Shown here in pieces: positions 1-6,196 of a stretch of DNA of 7,125 nt (the stretch's first letter is position 1; the number at the start of each line of letters is the position of its first letter). The notes beneath the pieces were generated by a model that saw only the letters and a program-made list of their open reading frames with translations, had not been told where the DNA came from and did no database searches. The stretch comes from an uncultured Oscillospiraceae bacterium (GTDB taxonomy: Bacteria > Bacillota > Clostridia > Oscillospirales > Oscillospiraceae): contig CAQCFX010000064.1 of the NCBI GenBank assembly GCA_948766235.1, positions 1-7,125 on the forward strand, given 5' to 3'. The translations under genes were made by a program, and so were the position numbers.

Positions 1-143
1 CGGTACAGCGCGGCCTCCCCCCGGCGCAGGGGCGCGTAGCCGTCCATCTGAGTAAAGGGGTGCCTGCCCTCGTCCCGGAGCTGGACGGCGGCCGCCGCCC
101 GCTCCCGTCCGCTCCGGCCTGCTCCCCGCTTTTTCCCGCCCAT
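1..143 (-). CDS. Partial phage-like gene after the capsid gene (possible portal protein), 5' end only
   Basis: Only the first 47 codons lie in the window; the gene runs off the left edge. The start ATG overlaps the capsid stop as TGATG, so translation is probably coupled; no independent Shine-Dalgarno sequence is visible. The N-terminus is basic and Gly/Arg/Ala-rich (begins MGGKKRGAGRS). It is followed by HPFTQMDGYAPLRRGEAALY, which looks like the start of a folded domain. There is no signal peptide or membrane segment in what is visible. A portal would be the expected missing head component next to TerL and capsid, and the motif resembles what I recall of short portal-like proteins in Firmicute prophages. 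That is memory plus context, not proof. It could equally be another head-morphogenesis protein. The reading frame is secure; the function is not. Confidence 0.6.
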   Translation of the reverse strand, partial: MGGKKRGAGRSGRERAAAAVQLRDEGRHPFTQMDGYAPLRRGEAALY

Positions 144-1156
144 CACAGGCTCAGCACCCGGCTGGCGTCCTCAAAGATTTTGGCATAGCCGGAAATGGTG
201 GTAATGGCGGCCCGCTCCAGCTGCCGGTCGATAATCTTGTCGTACTCCACCATCACGTCCCCGGCCTTGACCATCTCCAGGGCGTAGTTCTTGTCCAGGC
301 CGATAATCTTGCCCTTAGGCATGGCGCCGGTGCGCAGCACCTTGGCCCCCAAGGGGGTGATGAGCCTGCCGGTTCCGTGGAAATCCAGCCCCGCGGCGGC
401 GTCCTGCATCTGGCGTATGGCCAGCAGCATGGTCAGGGTGTCCGTGCCCACCAACAGGGTGTTGAGCTGATAGGGATCAAACTCGTTCCAAAAGGCCAGC
501 AGGTCCTTGTAGGTGACCATGCCCGCCGTCTCCACAGCGCTGACCTGGGCGGGGTTGTCGTTGCCGTCGCCGTCCAGCACCACCCGGATAGCGTCCTCCA
601 GGTGCATCCGCCCGATCTGCGCGCCAATCTGCCGCAGGGTGACGGAGAACAGATCCAGCTTCTGAAACCGAATCGCCTCGTAGGAGGCCACCAGCATTCT
701 CCCCCGCTTGTGCAGCTTCACCAAGCTGTCCTGGGTACGCACGGTGGTCTGGGGGATGGCCGCCCCCTCCTCCACCTGCTCGAGCTGCTTCTCCTCCTGG
801 GGCACGGAGGTGATGGAGCGGTAGTCCATCCCCTCGATGAGGGTCTCGGTGGCGGTGATGTCGGGGAGGATGTTGGCCTCCTCCATGCCCACCTTCACCG
901 CCCGGGCGATGTACTCGGGGAACAGCACCGCCGACTGGGTGGTGGAGAAAAACTTGTCCACCAGGTCGGACCCCGCCCCCTTCACCCGGATGTCAAAGCG
1001 TTTGAGCTGCCGCTGATAGGCGTCCAGCCCCTCCAGGGCGGTGCCCCGGTACTGCTCGCTGGGGTCCAGCTTTTCCAGCACCTGGGTAAAGGACCTGCCC
1101 GCCTCGTGGTACATCCCCTTTTCCAGCTTCACGTTGTCAAATCTCTGCGCCATCAT
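143..1156 (-). CDS. HK97-fold phage major capsid protein
   Basis: A 337-residue protein expected to form the shell of a phage or phage-like particle. The N-terminal ~65 residues are helical and charged. Around residues 75-100 comes LFPEYIARAVKVGMEEANIL, typical of the start of the HK97 core. Next is a Glu/Gln-rich segment (about 120-135, EEKQLEQVEEGAAIP) that fits the E-loop, then the KRGRMLVASYEAIRF strand-helix region and a P/A-domain-like C-terminal half. Length suits a capsid without a fused scaffold or protease domain. The start is supported by AAGGAGG five bases before the first of two consecutive ATGs (1156 or 1153). The gene begins 18 nt after the terL stop, and its own stop overlaps the next start. 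The family is clear from overall pattern; an encapsulin shell is the alternative, but a terminase neighbour favours phage capsid. Finding capsid directly after TerL, with no portal or protease between, is unusual. Confidence 0.85.
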   Translation of the reverse strand: MMAQRFDNVKLEKGMYHEAGRSFTQVLEKLDPSEQYRGTALEGLDAYQRQLKRFDIRVKGAGSDLVDKFFSTTQSAVLFPEYIARAVKVGMEEANILPDITATETLIEGMDYRSITSVPQEEKQLEQVEEGAAIPQTTVRTQDSLVKLHKRGRMLVASYEAIRFQKLDLFSVTLRQIGAQIGRMHLEDAIRVVLDGDGNDNPAQVSAVETAGMVTYKDLLAFWNEFDPYQLNTLLVGTDTLTMLLAIRQMQDAAAGLDFHGTGRLITPLGAKVLRTGAMPKGKIIGLDKNYALEMVKAGDVMVEYDKIIDRQLERAAITTISGYAKIFEDASRVLSL

Positions 1157-1174
1157 TCGTTCCTCCTTGTTGCA

Positions 1175-2407
1175 TTAGAAAATATCTCTCTCCACATACC
1201 TGGCGGCGCTGCCGCCGCCCTCCAAACTCATCACAAAGTACCGAATGTCGTCCATGGCGTGGTCGTGCTCCTTGTGTACCCGGTCCCGGCTGCCGCCGTC
1301 CTCCCAGCGGTACAGCCCGAACTCCCGCGCCGCCGCCCGGCACTGCTTGCAGATGACGACTTTCCCGGTCCTCAGCGCCTCCGCCGTCCGGCGGATGCCC
1401 TCCAGCACCCGGTTGTCCGCTCTGCGCACCGTCCACCCCTCCCGCCGCAGCGTCTCCATAAAGCTGGCCGCCGACGGGTCCACGATGACCGCCTCCACGG
1501 GGTTCTCCCCGGCCAGGCGCTTCAGCTCCTGTGCGTATTCTCCGTCCGTCTTCTGCCGGCCCGCCGCCCGGGCGTCGTAATAATACTCCTGGGTGCGGTA
1601 CCACACCCCGTCCTTCTCCCCCCACAGCCCGAAGGACGCGGGGTTGCGGGTGCCGTAGTCGCAGGAAATCCTCCACCGTTTGAAGGGTCCCCCCGGCGCC
1701 TCGGCCAGCCCGCTCTCATCGAAAAAGTCGTACACCAGCCCCTCCGCCGCCGTCCACTCTCCCAGCACATACCGCCGGTAGAACGCGCCGTGGAACATCC
1801 GCTCATAGCGCTCCCGGGTGGCCGGGTTCAGCGCCGGGTTGTCCTCCATGGCAAAGCGCAGATAGAGGGCCCGCTTTTTCTCCGCCTCGCAGATCCACTC
1901 CCGGTAAAACCAGTGCTCCAGCCCCTCCGGGTTGCAGGAAAACCACAGCTTTCCCCCCTGGACGGAGCACCGGGCGCAGGCCTGCTCCACAAAGGAGCGG
2001 GGCATCAGCGCCGCCTCGTCCAGCAGCGCTCCGGCCAGCGTCACCCCCTGGATGGAGGCGGCGCTCCCCTCGTCCCGTCCGCCGTAGAGATAGAACCGGT
2101 TTTCCCGTCCTCCGCCCCGCAGGGTGAGCTCATTCCGGCTCACCGTCTCCTCCCAGTGAAACCCCAGGGCCTCCATCACGGGCCTTGCCTGGGCCAGCAT
2201 GGTCCGGCGCACAGCGTTGATGGACGCCGCGCACAGGGCAAAGCTCTGCCGCTGAAAGCATGACATGGCCCATAGGAAGAAGGACACGCTCAGCGCGAAG
2301 GTCTTGCCGGAGCGCACCGCCCCGTCGCAGATTACCGCGTCGTACCCCTCCTCCCGCCACCACTCCAGCACTCTGCGCTGCTTAGGGGAAAACTGCGGCG
2401 TTTTCAC
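1175..2407 (-). CDS. Phage terminase large subunit (PBSX/Terminase_6-like ATPase-nuclease)
   Basis: A 410-residue DNA-packaging motor. The N-terminal ATPase domain has Walker A GAVRSGKT (residues 29-36), Walker B LLDEA (128-132, D130/E131) and a coupling motif SCNP (157-160). The C-terminal RNase H-like nuclease domain has the expected acidic residues: D250 in SCDYGTRNPASFG, D310 in VIVDPSAASF, and D386/D387 in HAMDDIRYFVMS. All key residues are present and the length is normal for the family, so nothing suggests inactivation. The start is GTG, inside a 4-nt GTGA overlap with the upstream TerS-like stop; coupled translation is likely. No later start would keep Walker A in normal context. Such enzymes cut concatemeric DNA and pump it through a portal into the procapsid, so a working system needs a portal and shell protein next to it. 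The capsid gene follows immediately; the portal is not proven. Confidence 0.93.
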   Translation of the reverse strand: MKTPQFSPKQRRVLEWWREEGYDAVICDGAVRSGKTFALSVSFFLWAMSCFQRQSFALCAASINAVRRTMLAQARPVMEALGFHWEETVSRNELTLRGGGRENRFYLYGGRDEGSAASIQGVTLAGALLDEAALMPRSFVEQACARCSVQGGKLWFSCNPEGLEHWFYREWICEAEKKRALYLRFAMEDNPALNPATRERYERMFHGAFYRRYVLGEWTAAEGLVYDFFDESGLAEAPGGPFKRWRISCDYGTRNPASFGLWGEKDGVWYRTQEYYYDARAAGRQKTDGEYAQELKRLAGENPVEAVIVDPSAASFMETLRREGWTVRRADNRVLEGIRRTAEALRTGKVVICKQCRAAAREFGLYRWEDGGSRDRVHKEHDHAMDDIRYFVMSLEGGGSAARYVERDIF

Positions 2408-2724
2408 CCCTCACCGCCCCCCGTTTTTGGGCGCAGTCCGTCCAGGAAGTCCTTCAGCTCCCCGTCCCGGCGCTGTTCCATCAGTTCCCGGAGCATGGCC
2501 AGCACCCGCACCTTGTCCACAAATTTCGCCTCAAAGGTGCCGTTGGCGTTTCGTTTCAGCTCCACCACCCCGCTCAAATCCAATCCGTCCACCTCGTCCA
2601 TTTTTTCCGGCTCCAAAAATGCCAGCTTCACCACGTCGTTGTTCTTCCACCGGGCCAGCGCCTGCAAGCAGCTCACCAGCTCCGCCTCGTCCATCCGTTT
2701 CGGCGCTCTCTGCGTCCCATCCAT
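2404..2724 (-). CDS. Short TerS-like protein (C-terminal part of a PBSX-type terminase small subunit)
   Basis: A 106-residue, highly charged protein. The start ATG at 2724 is chosen because AGGAGG lies six bases upstream (complement 2731-2736). A longer frame open to 2952 would run through a terminator hairpin and repeat DNA and is not credible. Residues ~30-80 (DVVKLAFLEP, then GVVELKRNANGTFEAKFVDK, then VRVLAMLRELM) resemble the C-terminal half of Terminase_2/XtmA small subunits, which end in a 'K.NG...K..DK..AL..L' pattern. The usual N-terminal ~60-residue helix-turn-helix DNA-binding region is absent; only ~25 residues precede the conserved part. Position directly before terL, with a 4-nt overlap, fits a small subunit. 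It may be naturally minimal, may recognise DNA through another protein, or may be a remnant. The CDS is well supported; the family is a moderate inference. Confidence 0.7.
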   Translation of the reverse strand: MDGTQRAPKRMDEAELVSCLQALARWKNNDVVKLAFLEPEKMDEVDGLDLSGVVELKRNANGTFEAKFVDKVRVLAMLRELMEQRRDGELKDFLDGLRPKTGGGEG

Positions 2725-2786
2725 GCCAAACCTCCTCACGCCACGCCGCCAAAACCGGCCTTTTGTTGACTGTTCCGGTGCAAGGC

Positions 2787-2820
2787 AAAAAAAATTTGCG
2801 GAGCAAAATCTGCTCCGCAA
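2787..2820 (-). terminator. Rho-independent terminator upstream of the phage-like operon
   Basis: Read on the minus strand, a perfect 10-bp stem (TTGCGGAGCA/TGCTCCGCAA, 2796-2805 with 2811-2820, 5-nt loop) is followed by one A and a run of eight T. This is the best terminator in the window. It should stop transcripts entering from rlmH and the repeat region before they reach the TerS-like gene, insulating the phage-like operon from the housekeeping genes. I see no convincing -35/-10 pair in the 62 nt between it and the TerS start. Confidence 0.88.
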
Positions 2821-2841
2821 GTTCTGTTTCCGTGCTATCCC

Positions 2842-3112
2842 ATTCACGCTATTCACGCTCCGATTGGACCCATTACGGGGCGGCTTCCCTCCATCTCGGG
2901 CAAAACCCGCCCCGCTTCGCGCGGCTGGGCTTTTCCCCTCGCTCCGGTCCATCCGCCCCTATGGGTCTATCGTCGCGCTATTGCGGCTGGGAGGCCTTCT
3001 CCGAATGAGCGGCAGCCATCCGAGCGCCCCGTAGCCTATGGCTGCCGCGAACTGAGGGGAAGGCCTCCCAGCGCGTCTCACATGAAACGCAGGCCGTTTC
3101 TCTGCGCTTCTC
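2842..3112 (-). repeat. Interspersed repeat copy A (with nested palindrome)
   Basis: Copy A is adjacent to copy B. On the minus strand it starts with the same 25-nt block as copy B (3088-3112, 24 of 25 identical to 3227-3251). It later shares GGACCGGAGCGAGG (complement about 2937-2950), a central GC-rich hairpin (about 2902-2934) and CCGAGATGGAGGGAAG (complement 2884-2899). It ends with a tandem 9-bp duplication whose plus-strand unit is attcacgct (2842-2850, 2851-2859), corresponding to the GTCACGCTGCG end of the other copies. It is longer than B and C because an 87-nt palindrome lies inside it. No credible coding sequence. Together with copy B it accounts for most of the gene-free stretch 2725-3249. 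Confidence 0.72.
2986..3072. repeat. 87-nt two-tier palindrome nested in repeat copy A
   Basis: The outer arms GCTGGGAGGCCTTCTCC (2986-3002) and 3056-3072 are inverted copies matching at 16 of 17 positions. Inside them, 3010-3019 (CGGCAGCCAT) and 3038-3047 are a perfect 10-bp inverted pair around an 18-nt loop. The two stems are separated by a 7/8-nt internal loop. No T-run follows on either strand, so it is not a standard terminator. Three-base GCG repeats flank it (2983-2985, 3073-3075), weakly suggestive of a small inserted element. Copies B and C lack it. Confidence 0.8.
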
Positions 3113-3115
3113 TGT

Positions 3116-3251
3116 TGTCACGCTGCGAAGCGGCCTAACCGCTCGGTCGCTTTCCCTCCGACTCGGACTGGTCTCCGGGCCGCTTGCGCGGCCCTCCGCT
3201 CGTCCTCGCTCCGGTCCAAGCTCCCTCGCAGGCCGTTTCTCCGCGCTTCTC
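3116..3251 (-). repeat. Interspersed repeat copy B, abutting the rlmH stop codon
   Basis: About 136 nt. On the minus strand it begins at the rlmH stop (TGA then GAAGCGCGG) and ends with GCAGCGTGACA. Conserved blocks are GGACCGGAGCGAGG (complement about 3203-3216), a central perfect hairpin GGGCCGC-TTGC-GCGGCCC (3177-3194), then CCGAGTCGGAGGGAAAGCG and CGACCG. The same order of blocks occurs in copy C more than 3 kb away. Peptide-like translations across it (Gly/Arg/Ala-rich) are by-products of the GC-rich repeat. Confidence 0.78.
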
Positions 3252-3732
3252 ATTTATGATATTCCGACCCCTCCATAATCTTAAACGCCCGGTAAATCTG
3301 CTCCAGCAGCATAATCCGGGCCAAATGGTGGGGAAAGGTCATGGGAGACATGGACAGCGTTATCCACGCCCCCGCCTTAATAGACGGGTGCAGCCCATAG
3401 GACCCTCCTATCACAAACACCAGGCGCTTGGCGGCGCTGTGGCTCCAGGTGGAGATGAGCTCGGCCAGCTCCTCGCTGGACCGCTCCCGCCCCTCGATGG
3501 CCAGGGCCGCCACGCTGGAATTGGGGGGAATTTTGGCCCGGATGGCGTCCCCCTCTTTTTCCAGGGCCACCTGAATCTCGCCCAGGGAGGGATTTTTGGG
3601 CAGCCTCTGCTCGGCCAGCTCCACAATCTCCAGCTTGCAGTACCCGCCCAGCCGCTTGACATACTCCGCCGCGGCCTCTTTATAGAACTTTTCCTTCAGC
3701 TTTCCCACGCAGATGATTGTGATATCGACCAT
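3250..3732 (-). CDS. rlmH: 23S rRNA (pseudouridine-1915-N3)-methyltransferase RlmH
   Basis: A 160-residue SPOUT-class methyltransferase, the normal length for the family. By family knowledge it transfers methyl from SAM to pseudouridine 1915 in helix 69 of 23S rRNA, acting on the assembled 70S ribosome in the cytoplasm. Visible marks are an N-terminal ITIICVGKLKEKFY, central LAIEGRERSSEELA (about 78-90), the SAM-knot glycine-rich loop VFVIGGSYGLHPSI (105-118), LSMSPMTFPHHLARIMLLEQ (126-145) and the conserved C-terminal YRAFKIMEGSEYHK. The ATG at 3732 is preceded by AGGAGGGGG. It lies downstream of walJ in the same direction, an association also seen in Bacillus. Its last 12 nt, TATCATAAATGA, equal the core of the staphylococcal SCC attachment site, largely because the C-terminal YHK is conserved. 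A repeat copy starts at its stop codon. Confidence 0.97.
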   Translation of the reverse strand: MVDITIICVGKLKEKFYKEAAAEYVKRLGGYCKLEIVELAEQRLPKNPSLGEIQVALEKEGDAIRAKIPPNSSVAALAIEGRERSSEELAELISTWSHSAAKRLVFVIGGSYGLHPSIKAGAWITLSMSPMTFPHHLARIMLLEQIYRAFKIMEGSEYHK

Positions 3733-3740
3733 CGTATTTT

Positions 3741-3748
3741 CCCCCTCC
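3741..3748 (-). promoter_or_regulatory. Ribosome binding site of rlmH
   Basis: On the minus strand a purine-rich AGGAGGGG lies nine bases before the ATG at 3732. It fixes this start over any internal Met and fits a protein beginning MVDITIICVG, the usual RlmH N-terminus. Confidence 0.7.
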
Positions 3749-3777
3749 TGTCCCCCAAGGGACGCCGCTCCGCGGGG

Positions 3778-3809
3778 GGTTACTTTCTCTCACGCGAGAG
3801 AAAGTAACC
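3778..3809. repeat. Perfect 14-bp palindrome (REP-like) between walJ and rlmH
   Basis: GGTTACTTTCTCTC (3778-3791) and its exact complement (3796-3809) enclose a 4-nt ACGC loop. It sits about 45 nt upstream of the rlmH start. No T-run follows on either side, so a simple terminator is unlikely. It resembles, from memory, a palindrome seen between genes in many gut Clostridia, where it is often mistranslated as '...YFLSRERK'. It could act as an mRNA-stabilising or processing hairpin between walJ and rlmH; that is inference. Confidence 0.8.
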
Positions 3810-3819
3810 AAAGAGCGCG

Positions 3820-3840
3820 CATAGGGGTTTCACCCCTATG
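3820..3840. repeat. Second short palindrome next to the REP-like hairpin
   Basis: CATAGGGGT (3820-3828) and ACCCCTATG (3832-3840) form a perfect 9-bp stem with a 3-nt loop, ten bases from the larger palindrome. The two hairpins probably make one composite intergenic element. The rest of the gap towards walJ (3841-4007) shows no convincing gene, promoter or repeat shared with other parts of the window. Confidence 0.7.
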
Positions 3841-4007
3841 TACCCCAATCGTGCTTGGAAAACGTCTCCAAATCTTTTCGGTGCGCAGTCTCTGGACCTG
3901 TTTTCCCCCATTTGTGCTGCCGCCCGGGCGCAGGCACTGCACGCAGGCTGTTCCCACATCCCGCACCTTCCAAGCGCCGCAGAAGTGCCCGGCGCATCAT
4001 CCAAGGG

Positions 4008-4793
4008 CTAAACCTCGAACCATCCTGTAGATTCATTTCTCGGCGCGGAAATCAGCTCCACATCCCCGCTTCCCAGCCCCAGCGCCCCCAGGGTCCGCTC
4101 CGCGGCCGCCAGCGCGGTCCCCGGCGTGTTGTTCTCCTGGGACAGGTGGGCCAGCACCACCCTTGTCGTCCCCTGCTGTGCGGCCCACGCCGCCAGCTCA
4201 GCGCCCATCTCGTTGGACAAATGCCCCCGGCTGCCCCGGATTCGGTCCTGCAAATGGAGGGGATAGGGCCCCTTTCTCAGCATTTCCGGGTCGTAATTGA
4301 ACTCGCCGATGAGGGTGTGGGCGCCCCGCACCCCCTCCCGGGCCTCCGGCGTTATCAGCCCCGTGTCGGTGCACAGCGCCATCTTCCGCCTACCGTCCGT
4401 CACCCAGTAACCCACCGGCCGGGCGCAGTCGTGGCTGGTGGCAAACGCGCCCACCTCCAGCCCCTGGACGGCAAAGCGCTGTCCCGGCTCAAACACCCGG
4501 AAGCGCTCCTCCAGCCCGCCCCACTTCCCGCACAGGGCGAAGGCGGTGCCCTCGGCGGTGTACAGCGGCGCGCCGGTCTGTCTGCACAGCACCGGCAGCG
4601 CCGCCACGTGGTCGATATGCTCGTGGGTGATCAGCACCCCCGCGATGTGCCTCAGCTCAATGCCCAGCCCCTTCAGCCCCTGGGAGATGCGCCGGGTGGA
4701 GATGCCCGCGTCAATGAGAATATGTACCCGCCCGTCGCTCACCACCGCGCAGTTTCCCGACGAGCCGCTGGCCAGCGTGGCCGCCCTCAGCAT
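4008..4793 (-). CDS. walJ: MBL-fold metallohydrolase, YycJ/WalJ family
   Basis: A 261-residue metallo-beta-lactamase-fold protein. The N-terminus MLRAATLASGSSGNCAVV is the family signature. The metal site is visible as THEHIDH (56-62), H121 in ATSHDCARPVGY, D143 in CTDTG and H216 in VVLAHLSQENN. GHLSN (190-194) is also typical. YycJ/WalJ proteins are linked in Firmicutes to the WalRK cell-wall regulon and have been described as 5' exonuclease-like enzymes; the exact substrate here is unknown. The ATG at 4793 is chosen because the family signature begins there and AGAGGG lies seven bases upstream. An open frame extending further upstream runs through the hairpin at 4823-4851 into murA and is not real. 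No walR/walK gene is in the window. It lies between murA and rlmH, all in one direction. Confidence 0.92.
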   Translation of the reverse strand: MLRAATLASGSSGNCAVVSDGRVHILIDAGISTRRISQGLKGLGIELRHIAGVLITHEHIDHVAALPVLCRQTGAPLYTAEGTAFALCGKWGGLEERFRVFEPGQRFAVQGLEVGAFATSHDCARPVGYWVTDGRRKMALCTDTGLITPEAREGVRGAHTLIGEFNYDPEMLRKGPYPLHLQDRIRGSRGHLSNEMGAELAAWAAQQGTTRVVLAHLSQENNTPGTALAAAERTLGALGLGSGDVELISAPRNESTGWFEV

Positions 4794-4822
4794 AAAAACG
4801 CCCTCTTTCGTCAAAACAAGTC

Positions 4823-4851
4823 CGCCGGAAAGGGTCTCGCCCTTTCCGGCG
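4823..4851 (-). terminator. Hairpin between murA and walJ, probable weak terminator
   Basis: A perfect 12-bp stem CGCCGGAAAGGG/CCCTTTCCGGCG with a 5-nt loop starts 13 nt beyond the murA stop. On the minus strand it is followed by GACTTGTTTTGA, an imperfect T-rich tract. This could terminate part of the murA transcripts and let the rest read into walJ 30 nt further on. The stem is certain; terminator activity is inferred. Confidence 0.55.
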
Positions 4852-4863
4852 TTGATTGCCAGA

Positions 4864-6153
4864 TTAACCTGCCGCGGAGGTGCGCTTCTGCTCCGGGTCG
4901 GGCACCTCCACCACCCGGATGTCCGCGCCGATGCCGGAGAGCTTTCCGATGATGTCCTCATACCCCCGCTCAATGTGCTTCACATTGGAGATTTCGCTGG
5001 TGCCCTGGGCGGCCAGCCCCGCGATAATCATGGCCGCTCCGGCCCGCAGGTCGCAGGCCTCCATGGGCGCGCCGGTGAGGCGCTCCACGCCCTCGATGAT
5101 GGCAATTTTTCCATCCACTTGGATTTTGGCTCCCAGCCGCCGGAACTCCTCGGTGTAGCGGTAACGGTTGTCCCACACGCCCTCGGTAATCACGCTGGTC
5201 CCCCGGGCCAGGCACAGCACCGCCGCAATCTGGGGGTGCATATCGGTGGGAAAGCCGGGATAGAACATGGTCTTGATGTTGGTGCGCTGGAGGGGGCCGT
5301 GCCGCCGGACGATAAGCGCGTCGCCCTCCTCGTCCACCTCCGCCCCCATCTCCACCAGCTTGGCGGTGATGCATTCCATGTGCTTGGGGATGATGTTGCA
5401 AACCCGCACCTCGCCGCCTGCGGCGGCCATATAGGTGCCCGCCTCAATCTGGTCGGGGATGATGGAGTACTCCCCGCCCCGCAGCTTTTCCACGCCCCGA
5501 ATCTTGATGACGTCGGTGCCCGCGCCGGTGATGTCGGCGCCCATGGAGTTGAGGAAGTTGGCCAGGTCCACAATATGGGGCTCCTTGGCGGTATTTTCAA
5601 TAATCGTGGTGCCCTGGGCCAGCACGGCGGCCAGCATCAGGTTCATGGTGGCCCCCACGCTGGCCACGTCCAGATAGATTTGGTTGCCCTTGAGCCGGCC
5701 GTGCTCGGTGGTGGCGCACATATAGCCGTTTTTGACCTCTACGTTGGCCCCCAGGGCGGCAAAGCCCTTCAGGTGCTGGTCGATGGGGCGGCTGCCGAAG
5801 TCGCACCCGCCGGGCAGGGGCACCTCCGCCGCGCCGAACCGGCCCAGCATAGCCCCCAGCAGATAGTAGCTGGCGCGCAGCTTGCGCCCCTTGTCGTAGG
5901 GCACGCTCTGGCAGCGCACGGCGGAGCAGTCCACCTCCACGGTGGTGCGGTTGACCACCCGCACCTTGCCGCCCAGCTCTTTTAAAATGTCAAGCAGCAG
6001 GTCCACATCGCTGATTTCCGGAATATTTTCAATGCGGCAGGGCCCCTCCACCAGCAGCGCGGCGGGAATAATGCCCACGGCGGCGTTTTTCGCGCCGCTG
6101 ATTTCGACTTTACCATAAAGCGGTCTCCCGCCATGAATCACATACTTTTTCAA
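4864..6153 (-). CDS. murA: UDP-N-acetylglucosamine 1-carboxyvinyltransferase MurA
   Basis: A 429-residue enzyme that transfers enolpyruvate from PEP to UDP-GlcNAc, the first committed step of peptidoglycan synthesis, in the cytoplasm. K22/N23 lie in ISGAKNA. The catalytic loop GGCDFGSRPIDQHLKGF carries Cys117, so it should be fosfomycin-sensitive at this position. The FPTDMHP segment holds the catalytic Asp (E. coli D305 equivalent), and LRAGAA near the C-terminus holds the conserved Arg. Length is normal. The start is TTG at 6153: the protein must begin KKYVIHGG, AGAGGG lies seven bases upstream, and the next upstream ATG would add about 23 unrelated residues from the leader. Firmicutes often carry two MurA paralogues; which one this is cannot be told here. 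It is transcribed from the strong promoter at 6390-6418, through a long leader containing repeat copy C. Confidence 0.97.
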   Translation of the reverse strand: MKKYVIHGGRPLYGKVEISGAKNAAVGIIPAALLVEGPCRIENIPEISDVDLLLDILKELGGKVRVVNRTTVEVDCSAVRCQSVPYDKGRKLRASYYLLGAMLGRFGAAEVPLPGGCDFGSRPIDQHLKGFAALGANVEVKNGYMCATTEHGRLKGNQIYLDVASVGATMNLMLAAVLAQGTTIIENTAKEPHIVDLANFLNSMGADITGAGTDVIKIRGVEKLRGGEYSIIPDQIEAGTYMAAAGGEVRVCNIIPKHMECITAKLVEMGAEVDEEGDALIVRRHGPLQRTNIKTMFYPGFPTDMHPQIAAVLCLARGTSVITEGVWDNRYRYTEEFRRLGAKIQVDGKIAIIEGVERLTGAPMEACDLRAGAAMIIAGLAAQGTSEISNVKHIERGYEDIIGKLSGIGADIRVVEVPDPEQKRTSAAG

Positions 6154-6160
6154 ATCAGCA

Positions 6161-6166
6161 CCCTCT
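6161..6166 (-). promoter_or_regulatory. Ribosome binding site that decides the TTG start of murA
   Basis: On the minus strand AGAGGG is seven bases before TTG at 6153-6151. No ATG or GTG is suitably placed, and the codons after TTG give the normal MurA N-terminus. Confidence 0.65.
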
Positions 6167-6196
6167 GACTCCCGGCAGCCCCGGTTTAATCGTAAA

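Noticed and set aside
377..2263. A 628-codon open frame on the plus strand
   Set aside because: It is antisense to the capsid and TerL genes, whose motifs and ribosome binding sites are clear. Its His/Leu/Pro/Gly-rich composition is typical of an opposite-strand frame in GC-rich DNA.
2725..2952. N-terminal extension of the TerS-like protein to 2952
   Set aside because: It would pass through the terminator and repeat copy A, whereas the ATG at 2724 has an ideal AGGAGG site.
2842..3251. CRISPR-like array, because of tandem repeats
   Set aside because: Only two unequal copies with no regular short repeats or unique spacers, and no cas genes.
3780..4036. Small minus-strand frames between walJ and rlmH
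   Set aside because: They span the palindromes or overlap the walJ 3' end, lack ribosome binding sites and have no recognisable domain.
3855..5985. Long overlapping plus-strand frames opposite walJ and murA
   Set aside because: No family motifs and no ribosome binding sites; they mirror GC-rich minus-strand codons.
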